A stretch of 44,572 nt of DNA, taken from contig PATX01000005.1 in the NCBI GenBank assembly GCA_002713685.1, positions 1 to 44,572 of the forward strand, in the 5' to 3' direction. Made by a program: the position numbers and the translations under genes. Shown in pieces: positions 17,119-25,838 of the stretch. The stretch comes from Opitutia bacterium (GTDB lineage Bacteria; Verrucomicrobiota; Verrucomicrobiia; Opitutales; Seribacteraceae). The notes beneath the pieces were generated by a model, which made no database searches, was not told where the DNA came from, and worked only from the letters and a program-made list of their open reading frames with translations. Each line of letters opens with the position of its first letter. The stretch's first letter is position 1.

Positions 17119-17691
17119 ATGAGCAAGGAAGCAAAATTCAAAAGGATTAGGAGGCTTAAAAAGTGGATGCGTCCTTTGCCCAGGCGCTCAAACATTCACA
17201 AATATCCAATTTTAAAATGGTTTTCAGAAACCGCATATAAGAGATCTTATTTATGGTCGTTTCGTGGGAAAAATATTATTCCGGCCCTTTTTTGGGGCGT
17301 ATGGATTGCGATGTTACCAATAGTAGGATTACAGATGCTGGTGGTGTTATTTTTGGCTCTTTGGCTAAGGACAAATTTGCCAGTTATGATTGCACTTCAG
17401 TGGATTTCAAATCCTTTTACGATGGGTCCTATTTATTTTGCCGACTATCAAATTGGGATGATTTTTTTTAAACTTGTAGGAATAGAATACGATCGTAATA
17501 GAATGTTGAATTCGGAGTATAAGTGGAGTGAGTTTAACTTTTCCGATTTAATTGAATTAATTGATACTTTTCCTCCGATGTTTGTGGGCGGGTCGATTAT
17601 CGGCATTTCTTTGGGTGTAGTCGCGGTATTCCTTTACAAGGCAATGGCGAAGATTTACAAAAATGATAATGCAGAAAATAATTATTACTAA
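17119..17691 (+). CDS. DUF2062 membrane protein
   Basis: A 190-aa membrane protein of the DUF2062 family. A basic N-terminus (RRLKKWMRPLPRR) precedes the domain, which has the family pattern of a first hydrophobic stretch (ALFWGVWIAMLPIVGLQMLV), a charged turn (RTNLPVMIALQWISNPFT) and a second pair of hydrophobic segments. The ATG at 17119 is chosen because GGAAA lies 8 bp upstream; an earlier GTG at 17104 would overlap the glycerate kinase gene by 11 bp. No function is established. Neighbouring genes act on peptidoglycan (RodA, NamZ), which is suggestive only. Confidence 0.8.
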   Translation: MSKEAKFKRIRRLKKWMRPLPRRSNIHKYPILKWFSETAYKRSYLWSFRGKNIIPALFWGVWIAMLPIVGLQMLVVLFLALWLRTNLPVMIALQWISNPFTMGPIYFADYQIGMIFFKLVGIEYDRNRMLNSEYKWSEFNFSDLIELIDTFPPMFVGGSIIGISLGVVAVFLYKAMAKIYKNDNAENNYY

Positions 17692-18946
17692 TTCGCACCT
17701 TTTCCTAAGGTTTCGTTTTCTCGTCTTTTTGTTGCTTTCTTTAAGCCTGCACAATGGTTTAAGTGCGAAATTTAAGCTAGGTATTGAACATCTACAAGAA
17801 ACTGACTTTGAAATTCTTCGAGGATTGAAAGTTGGTCTTCTCACTCATCCTGCTGGTGTGAATGGTAAAGGAGAAAGTAGCGTTGAGATTCTTCGAGCCA
17901 GTTCAACTGTTAATTTAGTCGCACTGTTTGGTCCTGAGCACGGAATTTACGGAAATGAAAAAGCAGCCGTACCTGTGGAGGATAAAATAGACCAAAAGAC
18001 GGGACTTCCTGTATTTTCGCTGTACGGAAAATTTAGAAAACCAACTGCTGAAATGCTCTCTAAAATAGATTGTCTCGTTATTGACCTTCAAGATGTCGGA
18101 GTCAGATGCTACACCTATATAAGTTGCATGAAGTATGCAATGGAGGCATGTTTTGAAGAAGGAAAAAAAGTTGTGGTGCTAGATCGGCCAAATCCCTTAG
18201 GTGGACTGAAAATGGCGGGTCCCATGATTGATGAAAAATGTATGAGCTATGTCGGTGCTTTTCCAATGCCTTTTGTTCACGGCTTGACCATCGGAGAGAT
18301 AGCTTTGTGGTCCAAAAAAGAAAGTGGCATCCTTAACATTTCTGAAACTGCGAGGAAAAGAGGGGAGCTTCTGATAGTTCCAATGAAAAATTGGTCAAGA
18401 CTTATGACTTGGCCTAAAACAGGTTTGGAGTGGGTGCCAACTTCTCCAAATATCCCAACCTTGGATTCGGTTGCTGGCTATCCTATGACTGGTCTGGGTG
18501 CACAAATGGGGAAATTTAAACATGGCATAGGTACTCCACAGCCATTTCGTTTTTTAACTTTTGAGGGAAAATCTTCACTTGAATTAAAGCAAGCATTGGA
18601 TGCCCTGAATCTTGGAGGTTTGTCATTTCAAATAAAGACTCTTAAAAGCAATTCTGGGAAAAACATCGATGGAGTTTACATAGTTTTGAATGATTGGAGT
18701 AATTGGAATCCAACGGAACTGGCTTTTCACATGATGCGTCTATCTGCAAAATGGGAAACCCCATCTCCTTTCACCAAAGCCAAAGAATCAGAAATCACCC
18801 TTTTTAATAAACATGTTGGTTCGCAAGCTTGGTGGGATCACCTCAAGGAAACAGGAGAAAACTGCAACATTGAAGAATTTATTAGCCTTTGGAATTCTGA
18901 ATTAGAACAGTTTAAAGATAAAATAAGCCGATTCCACTTGTATTGA
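17663..18946 (+). CDS. NamZ-like exo-beta-N-acetylmuramidase (DUF1343)
   Basis: A 427-aa exported protein of the DUF1343 family, whose characterized member NamZ removes terminal N-acetylmuramic acid from peptidoglycan fragments (GH171). A signal peptide spans about residues 12-35. Family motifs are GLLTHPAGVN near 58, VALFGPEHGIYG near 86, DLQDVGVRCYTYISCM near 141, VVLDRPNPLGG near 171 and WVPTSPNIPT near 254. Its start overlaps the DUF2062 gene by 29 bp (ATG at 17663) or 23 bp (ATG at 17669), pointing to translational coupling. It would act in the periplasm on cell-wall turnover products. Confidence 0.9.
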   Translation: MIMQKIIITNSHLFLRFRFLVFLLLSLSLHNGLSAKFKLGIEHLQETDFEILRGLKVGLLTHPAGVNGKGESSVEILRASSTVNLVALFGPEHGIYGNEKAAVPVEDKIDQKTGLPVFSLYGKFRKPTAEMLSKIDCLVIDLQDVGVRCYTYISCMKYAMEACFEEGKKVVVLDRPNPLGGLKMAGPMIDEKCMSYVGAFPMPFVHGLTIGEIALWSKKESGILNISETARKRGELLIVPMKNWSRLMTWPKTGLEWVPTSPNIPTLDSVAGYPMTGLGAQMGKFKHGIGTPQPFRFLTFEGKSSLELKQALDALNLGGLSFQIKTLKSNSGKNIDGVYIVLNDWSNWNPTELAFHMMRLSAKWETPSPFTKAKESEITLFNKHVGSQAWWDHLKETGENCNIEEFISLWNSELEQFKDKISRFHLY

Positions 18947-18976
18947 AAATATTGCAAATTTTTAAAATTATATATT

Positions 18977-19450
18977 TTAACGAGTAAAATCTTCCTGAGA
19001 CAAAATTTTCAATTGATATCCACGAAGAGCATCCTCTGCTGTTTCCTGCTCTTCCATGGCGATCGCTAAAACCGGTTTTTGATTGGGCGTGTGCAGGAAA
19101 GAATAAACATAATGGATATTGATTTCGGCTGCTAAAAGGGCTTGGGTAACTTTTTTAATTGAATCTTCATTATCCACTTCGATAGCTAGAATCGTTCTTT
19201 CTGTAAAAGAGATGGACTGCGATTTCAGCAATCTTGCTAAATCTTTTGGATAATTGGGGACAACTCGGATAACGGCGGAGTCAGTTGTGTCCAAAACACT
19301 AATTGCAAGAATGTGTATATCCACTTCTTGAAGCATGGTGATAAAATCGTTAAGCCAACCAACTTTGTTTTCTGCATAAATAACAAACTGCCTAATAGAT
19401 TCCTTACCTGGACTTCTAAGAGTCATTGACCCATCAAATTCTTCACTCAT
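18977..19450 (-). CDS. Tandem ACT domain protein
   Basis: A 157-aa protein made of two ACT-like units, about residues 15-85 (QFVIYAENKVGWLNDFITML, HILAISVLDTTDSAVIRVVP) and 90-150 (ILAIEVDNEDSIKKVTQALL, IHYVYSFL). ACT domains bind amino acids and usually regulate enzymes or transcription; this one has no catalytic partner domain. I chose the ATG at 19450 because the longer reading adds a cysteine-rich segment unlike the family. It is convergent with the NamZ gene and divergent from the Sel1-repeat gene, with 91 bp between the two starts. The ligand is unknown. Confidence 0.85.
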   Translation of the reverse strand: MSEEFDGSMTLRSPGKESIRQFVIYAENKVGWLNDFITMLQEVDIHILAISVLDTTDSAVIRVVPNYPKDLARLLKSQSISFTERTILAIEVDNEDSIKKVTQALLAAEINIHYVYSFLHTPNQKPVLAIAMEEQETAEDALRGYQLKILSQEDFTR

Positions 19451-19541
19451 AATTTGATAATAACAATAAATTATAAAAAAAATAAACGCTTTTTCTTGCC
19501 CAGTACATTTGCAACAAAGTAATTTCAAGAAATTGTCATAT

Positions 19542-20948
19542 ATGAATTATATAAAAATACTTTTTTTCCCTCTTTTAACATTCATTTATTGTGGTGAATT
19601 ATTCGGAAATATTACCCCCGGAAAAAAATGGATCGATTCTGATTTGGACTCTGTTATGGAAGCCTCTTCTCAAAATGATCCATTTGCTCAGGGTTTTCTA
19701 TCCCTTCTGTATGCTCATGGTGATAAGAGCGTGAAGATTGATTATGACAAGGCCTACAAACTTGCTATGCTTTCTTCTGAATCCAACCATTGGCTTGGGC
19801 ACTTCGCTCTTGGTTTTTTATATAGGAGTGAGCCCATTGGACCGGATTTATTAAAAGTTAGGGAATTTTATTTAAAGGCTTTTCAGGATTCGGATGGAAC
19901 TCTAATAAAACTTGCAGCCAGAAAAGATCCTGTGGCCAGCTATGTGCTGGGTGAAATCTTTACTTCAGACAATCTTCGTCCGGAAGTTCTGCCTGACTTA
20001 AAGTTAGCTTACAGGCATTATGAGATTTCTTCTTCTTTGGGTTATGCCCCCTCTTCAGTTCAGGTTGCTTTGTTTAAAATATATAATTTGCTGGAGAGTG
20101 ATAGTAAAATCCTTGATGTAAAGAACGAGGGCATCCAGATTCTTAATTTAGCAGTTCAAAAAAATCTGCCTTCTGCTCACCATTACCTGGGTAGAGCTTA
20201 CTTTGAAGGCGATGGCTTTAAGAAAGATAATAAAATGGCACTCGTTCATTTTCGGGCCGCCGCAGATAAGGGTTACGGAGAAGCACAATTAATTTTGGCA
20301 GATTTTTATTCCAAAGGGCTAACAGGCACACCAAAACTAGATTTAGCTCAAAGGTATGCAAATCTTGCTCTTAAAACTAATTATGCAAAAGCTAAAAAAA
20401 AGTTGGATGAATTAGAAGCACCACAAAAAAAACCTGTTGACCCAATACCTAATGTTCCGATGACTAATGCTCAAGAGAGCCAAGAATTGGCTGCAAACGA
20501 AGCATTGCTTCCTGAGCCGACACTTCCGAGTCCCAGTGCAAAAATAAACCAAGATAATTTTAATTCAGCCTTGTTACCATCTCCTTACGAAGCACGAAAA
20601 GAGATGGGTATACCTAAGCAGAATCCGCCGATACCCTTAAACAAAAGAAATGTGAAAAATGAATCCATTTCATCACCGAGTGATTCTAAAGTCATTGAAA
20701 TGGCAAAGAATTATTATTGGGGGCGGAGTGTTGAAAGAAATTATGCTAAAGCTTATCAACTTTTCTTAAAATCAGCGAAAGTGGGAAACGCCGAATCTTC
20801 CCGTTATCTTGGGCTAATCTACTTATCAGGAAATGGTGTCCCTAAAGACCTTAAAGAATCAATAAAATGGTTCGAGCGTGCGTCTTCTCTTGGCGATGAT
20901 ATGGCGACCAAGCACTTAAATAAGTTAAAGATTCTCTCTAACGATTAA
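19542..20948 (+). CDS. Exported Sel1-like repeat protein
   Basis: A 468-aa protein with a signal peptide (about residues 1-20) and Sel1-like TPR repeats in two blocks. The first block (about 35-275) contains units such as DPFAQGFLSLLYAHG, SAHHYLGRAYFEGDGFKKDN and GEAQLILADFYSKG. A proline- and serine-rich linker (about 290-380) follows, then a second block ending with KVGNAESSRYLGLIYLSGNG and LGDDMATKHL. Sel1 repeats form helical scaffolds for protein interactions. An envelope location is inferred from the signal peptide. The gene stands alone, upstream of the serine tRNA. Confidence 0.85.
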   Translation: MNYIKILFFPLLTFIYCGELFGNITPGKKWIDSDLDSVMEASSQNDPFAQGFLSLLYAHGDKSVKIDYDKAYKLAMLSSESNHWLGHFALGFLYRSEPIGPDLLKVREFYLKAFQDSDGTLIKLAARKDPVASYVLGEIFTSDNLRPEVLPDLKLAYRHYEISSSLGYAPSSVQVALFKIYNLLESDSKILDVKNEGIQILNLAVQKNLPSAHHYLGRAYFEGDGFKKDNKMALVHFRAAADKGYGEAQLILADFYSKGLTGTPKLDLAQRYANLALKTNYAKAKKKLDELEAPQKKPVDPIPNVPMTNAQESQELAANEALLPEPTLPSPSAKINQDNFNSALLPSPYEARKEMGIPKQNPPIPLNKRNVKNESISSPSDSKVIEMAKNYYWGRSVERNYAKAYQLFLKSAKVGNAESSRYLGLIYLSGNGVPKDLKESIKWFERASSLGDDMATKHLNKLKILSND

Positions 20949-21008
20949 ATAAAGATATAAATTATTTTGTTTTACCTTTCACTGATCTATTCCTAGAAAG
21001 GATTTGTC

Positions 21009-21101
21009 GGAGAGATGGCAGAGTGGTCGAATGCGCTGGTTTGCTAAACCGGTGAGGAGCTAATCGCTCCTCCACGGGTTCGAATCCCGTTCTCTCCGCC
21101 A
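21009..21101 (+). tRNA. tRNA-Ser (anticodon GCU), CCA encoded
   Basis: The acceptor stem GGAGAGA pairs with TCTCTCC, followed by discriminator G and an encoded CCA. The anticodon loop TTGCTAA reads anticodon GCT, for AGC/AGU serine codons. A long variable arm with a GAGGAGC/GCTCCTC stem marks it as a class II tRNA, and the T loop GGTTCGAATCC is standard. Total 93 nt including CCA. Confidence 0.97.
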
Positions 21102-21153
21102 TTTTTGTAATCTTACATTTGCAAAGGATTTTGATAAAAGTTTTAATATTTAC

Positions 21154-21585
21154 ATGAAAGTTAATTTATTACTTTTAGCCGCGATCTGTATAGGATTGTT
21201 TTCATTATCTTCTTGTAGATCTGATCGATACCAACGTGGGTACAATGAATCGGGTTCCAACGATTTTTATCAAAACCAAGAGAATACTTTCGAAAGCAAA
21301 AATCTTCCGGTCTACAGTAAAAGAAATCTCCAATCGTTGTTGCTCGGTAAAAACAAAATAGAAGTCGAAGAAATAATGGGACCGCCCGAAGGCAAAAGCC
21401 TTGATGGTGGTAACGGTTACCTTTGGGACTATCGAAGATCCATCTTTGATGATTCAACCGAAAAAGTCTACGAATGGAGCTTGGTTTCTTTTAAATTTCT
21501 GGGAGGTTTGTGCAGTGAAGTTATGATAAGACTGGAAGATCCTCCCACATTCCAGTTGAGTAATGATTTAAACGGCTCATTTTAA
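21154..21585 (+). CDS. Lipoprotein with BamE/SmpA-like region
   Basis: A 143-aa predicted lipoprotein. The signal sequence ends in the lipobox LSSC (residues 18-21), so the mature protein would be lipid-anchored at Cys21. The stretch RNLQSLLLGKNKIEVEEIMG followed by GYLWDYRR is typical of the small alpha-beta BamE/SmpA/OmlA fold, seen in outer-membrane assembly factors and in many unrelated small lipoproteins. It starts 52 bp after the serine tRNA and converges with the next lipoprotein gene. The exact partner is unknown. Confidence 0.75.
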   Translation: MKVNLLLLAAICIGLFSLSSCRSDRYQRGYNESGSNDFYQNQENTFESKNLPVYSKRNLQSLLLGKNKIEVEEIMGPPEGKSLDGGNGYLWDYRRSIFDDSTEKVYEWSLVSFKFLGGLCSEVMIRLEDPPTFQLSNDLNGSF

Positions 21586-21621
21586 CTGTGCTTGGTATGG
21601 AGTTGAAACTGGTCCAACTAT

Positions 21622-22179
21622 TCAGTTAAGACGAATGATATTAATATTTGTTCCTGAATTAGTTGATTTTGGGTAGTCTACTTTTTTGCCCTTTTTATCG
21701 TATATAATTACGGCATTCGGTTTTGAACAGGTTAGTGTAAGAGGAGCTTTTTCGGTAATCAATAATTCATCGCCATCTGCCATTTTTTTCCAAACTATAT
21801 CATTACCTTTGGGGTCTTGTACCCATATCCATAATTCTTCAATTGATTTCACTTTAAAATTATAATCTGAGTTTTCACTTTTGGATTTAGTCAATGAAGG
21901 AAGCTGACTGGAATGGGATTTTCTGTATGCCAGGAATGAATCTTTTGGCCTTTGTAGACTCTCAATTGGCTTTAAAACTTCCTTTTGTGATAAAGGCTCA
22001 ATAGCGGCTTTTTTATTAGATGTGGAAGATTGACGAGCATAAGCATCAGGCGGGATTGACTCAGGAATATACACCTTGGAAGAGGAAAAACATCCTGACA
22101 ATAAGCTGGAAATACCAAATAAAAGGAAGAAGCCTCTTATTTGGCTGTTTAAATTACTTTTTAAAAATACAATTTTCAT
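21622..22179 (-). CDS. Lipoprotein with a RodZ C-terminal-like domain
   Basis: A 185-aa predicted lipoprotein, the last gene of the long minus-strand operon. The signal sequence ends LLSGC, placing the lipidated cysteine near residue 30. A low-complexity region rich in S, K and P follows (about 35-105). The C-terminal part, IEELWIWVQDPKGNDIVWKK through ADGDELLITEKAPLTLTCSK to VIIYDKKGKKV, resembles the beta domain found at the C-terminus of the cytoskeletal protein RodZ (DUF4115). It lies 23 bp after the FGE-WD40 gene. The RodZ similarity is from the strand pattern and is not certain. Confidence 0.6.
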   Translation of the reverse strand: MKIVFLKSNLNSQIRGFFLLFGISSLLSGCFSSSKVYIPESIPPDAYARQSSTSNKKAAIEPLSQKEVLKPIESLQRPKDSFLAYRKSHSSQLPSLTKSKSENSDYNFKVKSIEELWIWVQDPKGNDIVWKKMADGDELLITEKAPLTLTCSKPNAVIIYDKKGKKVDYPKSTNSGTNINIIRLN

Positions 22180-22202
22180 AAATGAATACCACGGATGATA
22201 TT

Positions 22203-25200
22203 TTAATGATTAAATGATTCCTTACATAACCGAGCGAAATTTAAGTTATTTAAATCATTAGGATCTGTAGGATAGACAACAATATGACCAGATTCAAGTT
22301 TTCCGATTAAGGACTTTCCATCCTTAGAAAACCTGCAAGTCTTAAAATCACTTGATAGTTTTTCAGCTATGGTCGCTAATAAAAATCCGTACTTTTTACT
22401 CCAAATACGAAGAGCTCCATCATGGGTAGTTGCTATTTGTTGATTACAAGGAGAATTGGAAAGGAAGACTGATTCATTAAAGCTTACTTTATCCTGATGT
22501 TTCAGAAGGAAGGTTTCCAGATCTAAAGCCTTTTCCTTTTTTGGCTTGGGTACATTAAAATAAAAATCTGGTGTCTGTTCAACTTTTCCATCGGGACGAA
22601 TAATTAAAATGGATTCAGCAACAGGTAATTCACGAAGAGAGCAACTGCCTTTCTCAGTGATAAAAAGAATACGCTTTCCGTCTTTTGAAAATTCAATGTC
22701 ACAAGCACTGGGAAGGTTGGAGCGAATAATTTTGTAGATAATTCCAGACTTATATTCGAGAAAACTGAGTATTCCATTCGGGTGAAGAATGGAAAAGTAA
22801 TTTTTTTTAGGTAGCCACTTTGCTTTCAATGCAAGTCCCTTATCTTTTAGCCACACAGTGTTAAATTTCCCGGATTTTGTATCTATGGTTATTACATTGG
22901 CATGTAGTCCTGATGCTAAAAGTGTTTTGGAGTCGTGCGAGAATTCAACATATTCGATATCACTTTTATAATCTTGAGTGTTTAAGACCCATTCAGGTTC
23001 CTTACTTCCTATTTTACGTAGGACAATGCGTCCACCCGTGCCACAAGTAGCAAAGATTTGTTGACTGTTATTGATCGCAATATCGGAAATTGGACCTAGA
23101 TGATCTGAGTAGGTAGAAATAATTCTTTTTGTACTTTTATTTATTAAATGAACTTTTCCATTATCAGTTCCGACTAGCACATAATTTTTGGTGCTTAATG
23201 GGGTGATAATGAGCCCGGTTCCATTTAGATCTAATTCCCATTCAGGGATATTTGAGGAAATATTTTGACTTCTAACTTTACCTGACGAGTCGGTGCTCAA
23301 AATATTTTTATCTTTCAGATCGCAGATTGCCTGAGGGAAACTGGTCGAGTTGCGTGTTCCCATCATAAATTCTCCTGGATCTATTCTTTGTAATGAAATT
23401 GGTGAAAATTCTTGAACCTGCTTATCTAAATTTTCTTTATGCCTTTCAATTTTTGAAGTATTCGATTCGTCAGTTGATAGAACTTGACCAAGACAGATTC
23501 GTAACCCTCTATCGCCTTCCGAAACAGTTGGTGCATTGGCTCCTCGATAACTTGAGCGGCAACGTGAATAGTCGGTAATGAAACTGCCTCCTCTCAGTAC
23601 CTTCCAGTCGCCATCCAATTTTACTGGGTTTTTGGTTCCGGCTCGTGGAAAAGAAAAAAGTTCATTTTTGTTTACGCTTGTACCGTCCATACACCATTCC
23701 CAGACGTTTCCATGCATATCGAATAACCCCCAACCATTGGGTGATTTTTGGGATACTGCTTTAACTTCGCCCAATGAGTTTTCCGAAAACCATCCATACT
23801 GTTTTAGATGCTCTTCGTAAGAATTTTGCTTGTTTGGGAATTTCCCATAAGAGGTTTCGCAAAATGGACCGGATGAACCTGCACGAGCTGCATATTCCCA
23901 CTCGGCCTCTGTTGGCAAGCGCCAAATGAACCCATCAGGGGGCGGGTATTTTTTGTTCATCAATTTGCAAAATTCCATGGATTCAAACCAGCTTACTTGA
24001 ACCGGTAGGTTTGGTCCTTTTTTCTTACTTGGATTTGTTCCAGTTACTTTTTCAAATTGTTCTTGTGTCACTTCAGTTCTGCCAAGCCAATAGCTGGTTG
24101 AAATAAAGATTTTTTTCCACTTTTCATTTTTAAATCTTCCTAACTCTTGGGAAGTTGAATGCTTGTGAGTGTAATTTCCTTCCGCTAATTTTGCATATTC
24201 ATCCCACAAGGCAAATGAGCCTTCCCTTGATGTAGTAAAAATGGTTCCGCCCACTTCCTCACAAAGCGTGGCTTTTAGGATTCCAACCTCTGGATGTGGC
24301 GAAAACCATAGGATTTCCTTTGTTTGGAAATCATGAGCAAGAAATTTCAATCTTTTCCAATACCAGCATTGATACTGTGGATTTGTATTTTCTAGAATAG
24401 AAAGAGCCTTTTCACTGTTTTGCGATTTAAGCGACTCTTCAGCTAGTTTAAGTTGTAATAAATATTCCTTGTAAGATTTAAGGAGGAGATTACAGCGAAG
24501 TCTTTTAACTGAATGTAATGGTATTCGGAGGTTTCCTAGATAAGGATGTTTACCAAGTAGGAGATTATTTTGGATGGAGTTTAGTTTAAATGAAAGTTTA
24601 CCCAGAAATCTTTTTAAGCTGACTTCTTCTTTAAAGGTAAGATTGCTTTGATTTAGATCATCATGGGGGAAATAGATTGATTTAATATTTTCATATGGAA
24701 CCTCAAATATTCCTCTTTTGGTTTTAATGCTTAATCCATTATCGTTCGAAAAAGAGGATTGTAGCGGTGTAGAGTCACCATTTTTAAATGAGATGAATTG
24801 AGTTCCATCTTGTTCTTTTTCCGAAGGTGGACTAGTCAAAAAATATTCACCAGACCAGCCGGCAATAGTGAGTTCTTCAAGTCTCAAGTATGAATTTCCT
24901 CCTTGATTAATAAAAAGTAAACCACTGTTTCCAGGTAAATAATCTGTACTCGAGTCCTTCCATTTTGCTACCTCATTTCCATTAACAAAAACTATGAATT
25001 CTTTTCGTTGTCTATGTGCATAGATCTTAAAGTTAGCAGTTTTTACTCCGACTAACTGGTCAACCATGACAGAGCCCAAAGTTTCTCGGATTGTCCTTCC
25101 CTTGAGTTTACGGTTCGATTGAAGATTGATTCGATTGTTGGAAAAGGACAGATGAAAGCCTTCGCTACCATAACTTCCTCCATCTGAATCAGAAAAAAAG

Positions 25201-25838
25201 CGGAGGGCTAGATAAAATGATCTTTGCCATTCTGCTTGGAATGAAACTTCTATTGCATCAAGTTCAGGGAGAATTGTTCCGGTGCTTCCTGAGAATACTG
25301 AAACTAAGCTGCCTTGTTCCTCCGTCCATGCTTTAGTGTTACTTTTTTTCCATTTTTCAAAATCGTAAGATGAATCATAAAGAACTTGGTATGATTCCGG
25401 AAGAAATTCCAAAGATCGAATGTCCGAAAGGCTTGCCTCCAGACTTTGTCCAAAACCGGACGAAAAGAGTAGTCTATCTGTATTTAGTGACTGGATCGAA
25501 CCGCGAAGAAAATCGTTATTTTTAAAAAGAATCATCATCGATCCTACAGAGTCTCTTTGTTTACCCTTTATTCTGTTAAAAAGAATGGACTCCACGGCTT
25601 TATAATCGAATTTAAGTGGGTTTTGGGATGACTTGTGATTCCATATTAATTCATCCCCGTCTTTAATTTCATTCAGTCCTCCCAAAAGGGAAGATCCATC
25701 AAAAAAGGAAACGGTTTCCGGACCGTTGATGTTTGAAGAAATTTGGTTGGTTTGCCCAATACAAAATGTAGTGAAAGGAACGGTTCCTGAGATGAAGAAA
25801 AGAGTCTTCAGGATTTGAGGATGAATTCTTAGTGTCAT
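22203..25838 (-). CDS. Exported FGE-sulfatase/WD40 fusion with LamG-like N-terminal region
   Basis: A 1211-aa protein with a signal peptide (about residues 1-28). The start is set by ATGA overlap with the upstream stop, although the frame is open further. Residues 40-150 hold two short beta repeats (SFFDGSSLLGGL, LFKNNDFLRGSI), and about 155-330 look like a LamG/concanavalin fold. An FGE-sulfatase (SUMF1) domain covers about 560-784, with SYWLGRTEVTQEQFEKVTG, RLPTEAEWEYAARAG, GLFDMHGNVWEWC and WKVLRGGSF. WD40-like blades lie at about 505-548 and 835-1195 (FATCGTGGRIVLRK, IATTHDGALRIWSK). The FGE entry strand RIDPGEFMMGT is displaced to residues 818-828, after the domain. Such fusions are seen in Planctomycetota, but this order is unusual. 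The FGE part is unlikely to make formylglycine; scaffold or binding role is inferred. Confidence 0.85.
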   Translation of the reverse strand: MTLRIHPQILKTLFFISGTVPFTTFCIGQTNQISSNINGPETVSFFDGSSLLGGLNEIKDGDELIWNHKSSQNPLKFDYKAVESILFNRIKGKQRDSVGSMMILFKNNDFLRGSIQSLNTDRLLFSSGFGQSLEASLSDIRSLEFLPESYQVLYDSSYDFEKWKKSNTKAWTEEQGSLVSVFSGSTGTILPELDAIEVSFQAEWQRSFYLALRFFSDSDGGSYGSEGFHLSFSNNRINLQSNRKLKGRTIRETLGSVMVDQLVGVKTANFKIYAHRQRKEFIVFVNGNEVAKWKDSSTDYLPGNSGLLFINQGGNSYLRLEELTIAGWSGEYFLTSPPSEKEQDGTQFISFKNGDSTPLQSSFSNDNGLSIKTKRGIFEVPYENIKSIYFPHDDLNQSNLTFKEEVSLKRFLGKLSFKLNSIQNNLLLGKHPYLGNLRIPLHSVKRLRCNLLLKSYKEYLLQLKLAEESLKSQNSEKALSILENTNPQYQCWYWKRLKFLAHDFQTKEILWFSPHPEVGILKATLCEEVGGTIFTTSREGSFALWDEYAKLAEGNYTHKHSTSQELGRFKNEKWKKIFISTSYWLGRTEVTQEQFEKVTGTNPSKKKGPNLPVQVSWFESMEFCKLMNKKYPPPDGFIWRLPTEAEWEYAARAGSSGPFCETSYGKFPNKQNSYEEHLKQYGWFSENSLGEVKAVSQKSPNGWGLFDMHGNVWEWCMDGTSVNKNELFSFPRAGTKNPVKLDGDWKVLRGGSFITDYSRCRSSYRGANAPTVSEGDRGLRICLGQVLSTDESNTSKIERHKENLDKQVQEFSPISLQRIDPGEFMMGTRNSTSFPQAICDLKDKNILSTDSSGKVRSQNISSNIPEWELDLNGTGLIITPLSTKNYVLVGTDNGKVHLINKSTKRIISTYSDHLGPISDIAINNSQQIFATCGTGGRIVLRKIGSKEPEWVLNTQDYKSDIEYVEFSHDSKTLLASGLHANVITIDTKSGKFNTVWLKDKGLALKAKWLPKKNYFSILHPNGILSFLEYKSGIIYKIIRSNLPSACDIEFSKDGKRILFITEKGSCSLRELPVAESILIIRPDGKVEQTPDFYFNVPKPKKEKALDLETFLLKHQDKVSFNESVFLSNSPCNQQIATTHDGALRIWSKKYGFLLATIAEKLSSDFKTCRFSKDGKSLIGKLESGHIVVYPTDPNDLNNLNFARLCKESFNH
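23352..23396 (-). other. Displaced N-terminal FGE signature segment
   Basis: This segment encodes residues 815-829 of the FGE-WD40 protein, containing RIDPGEFMMGT. In FGE-sulfatase domains that pattern normally opens the domain, about 40 residues before the EVTQ motif. Here the EVTQ motif is at residues 589-592 and the opening strand comes about 230 residues later, just before WD40 blade two. Confidence 0.6.

Noticed and set aside
21009..21101. tRNA-Ser as an integration site for a mobile element
   Set aside because: No integrase, no repeat of the tRNA 3' end and no foreign-looking genes were seen downstream.
23352..24180. DNA direct repeat that could flip or excise the permuted FGE segment
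   Set aside because: Both breakpoints encode STS but the codons differ (TCA ACT TCC against TCG ACC AGT), and flanking bases do not match, so no usable repeat is left.
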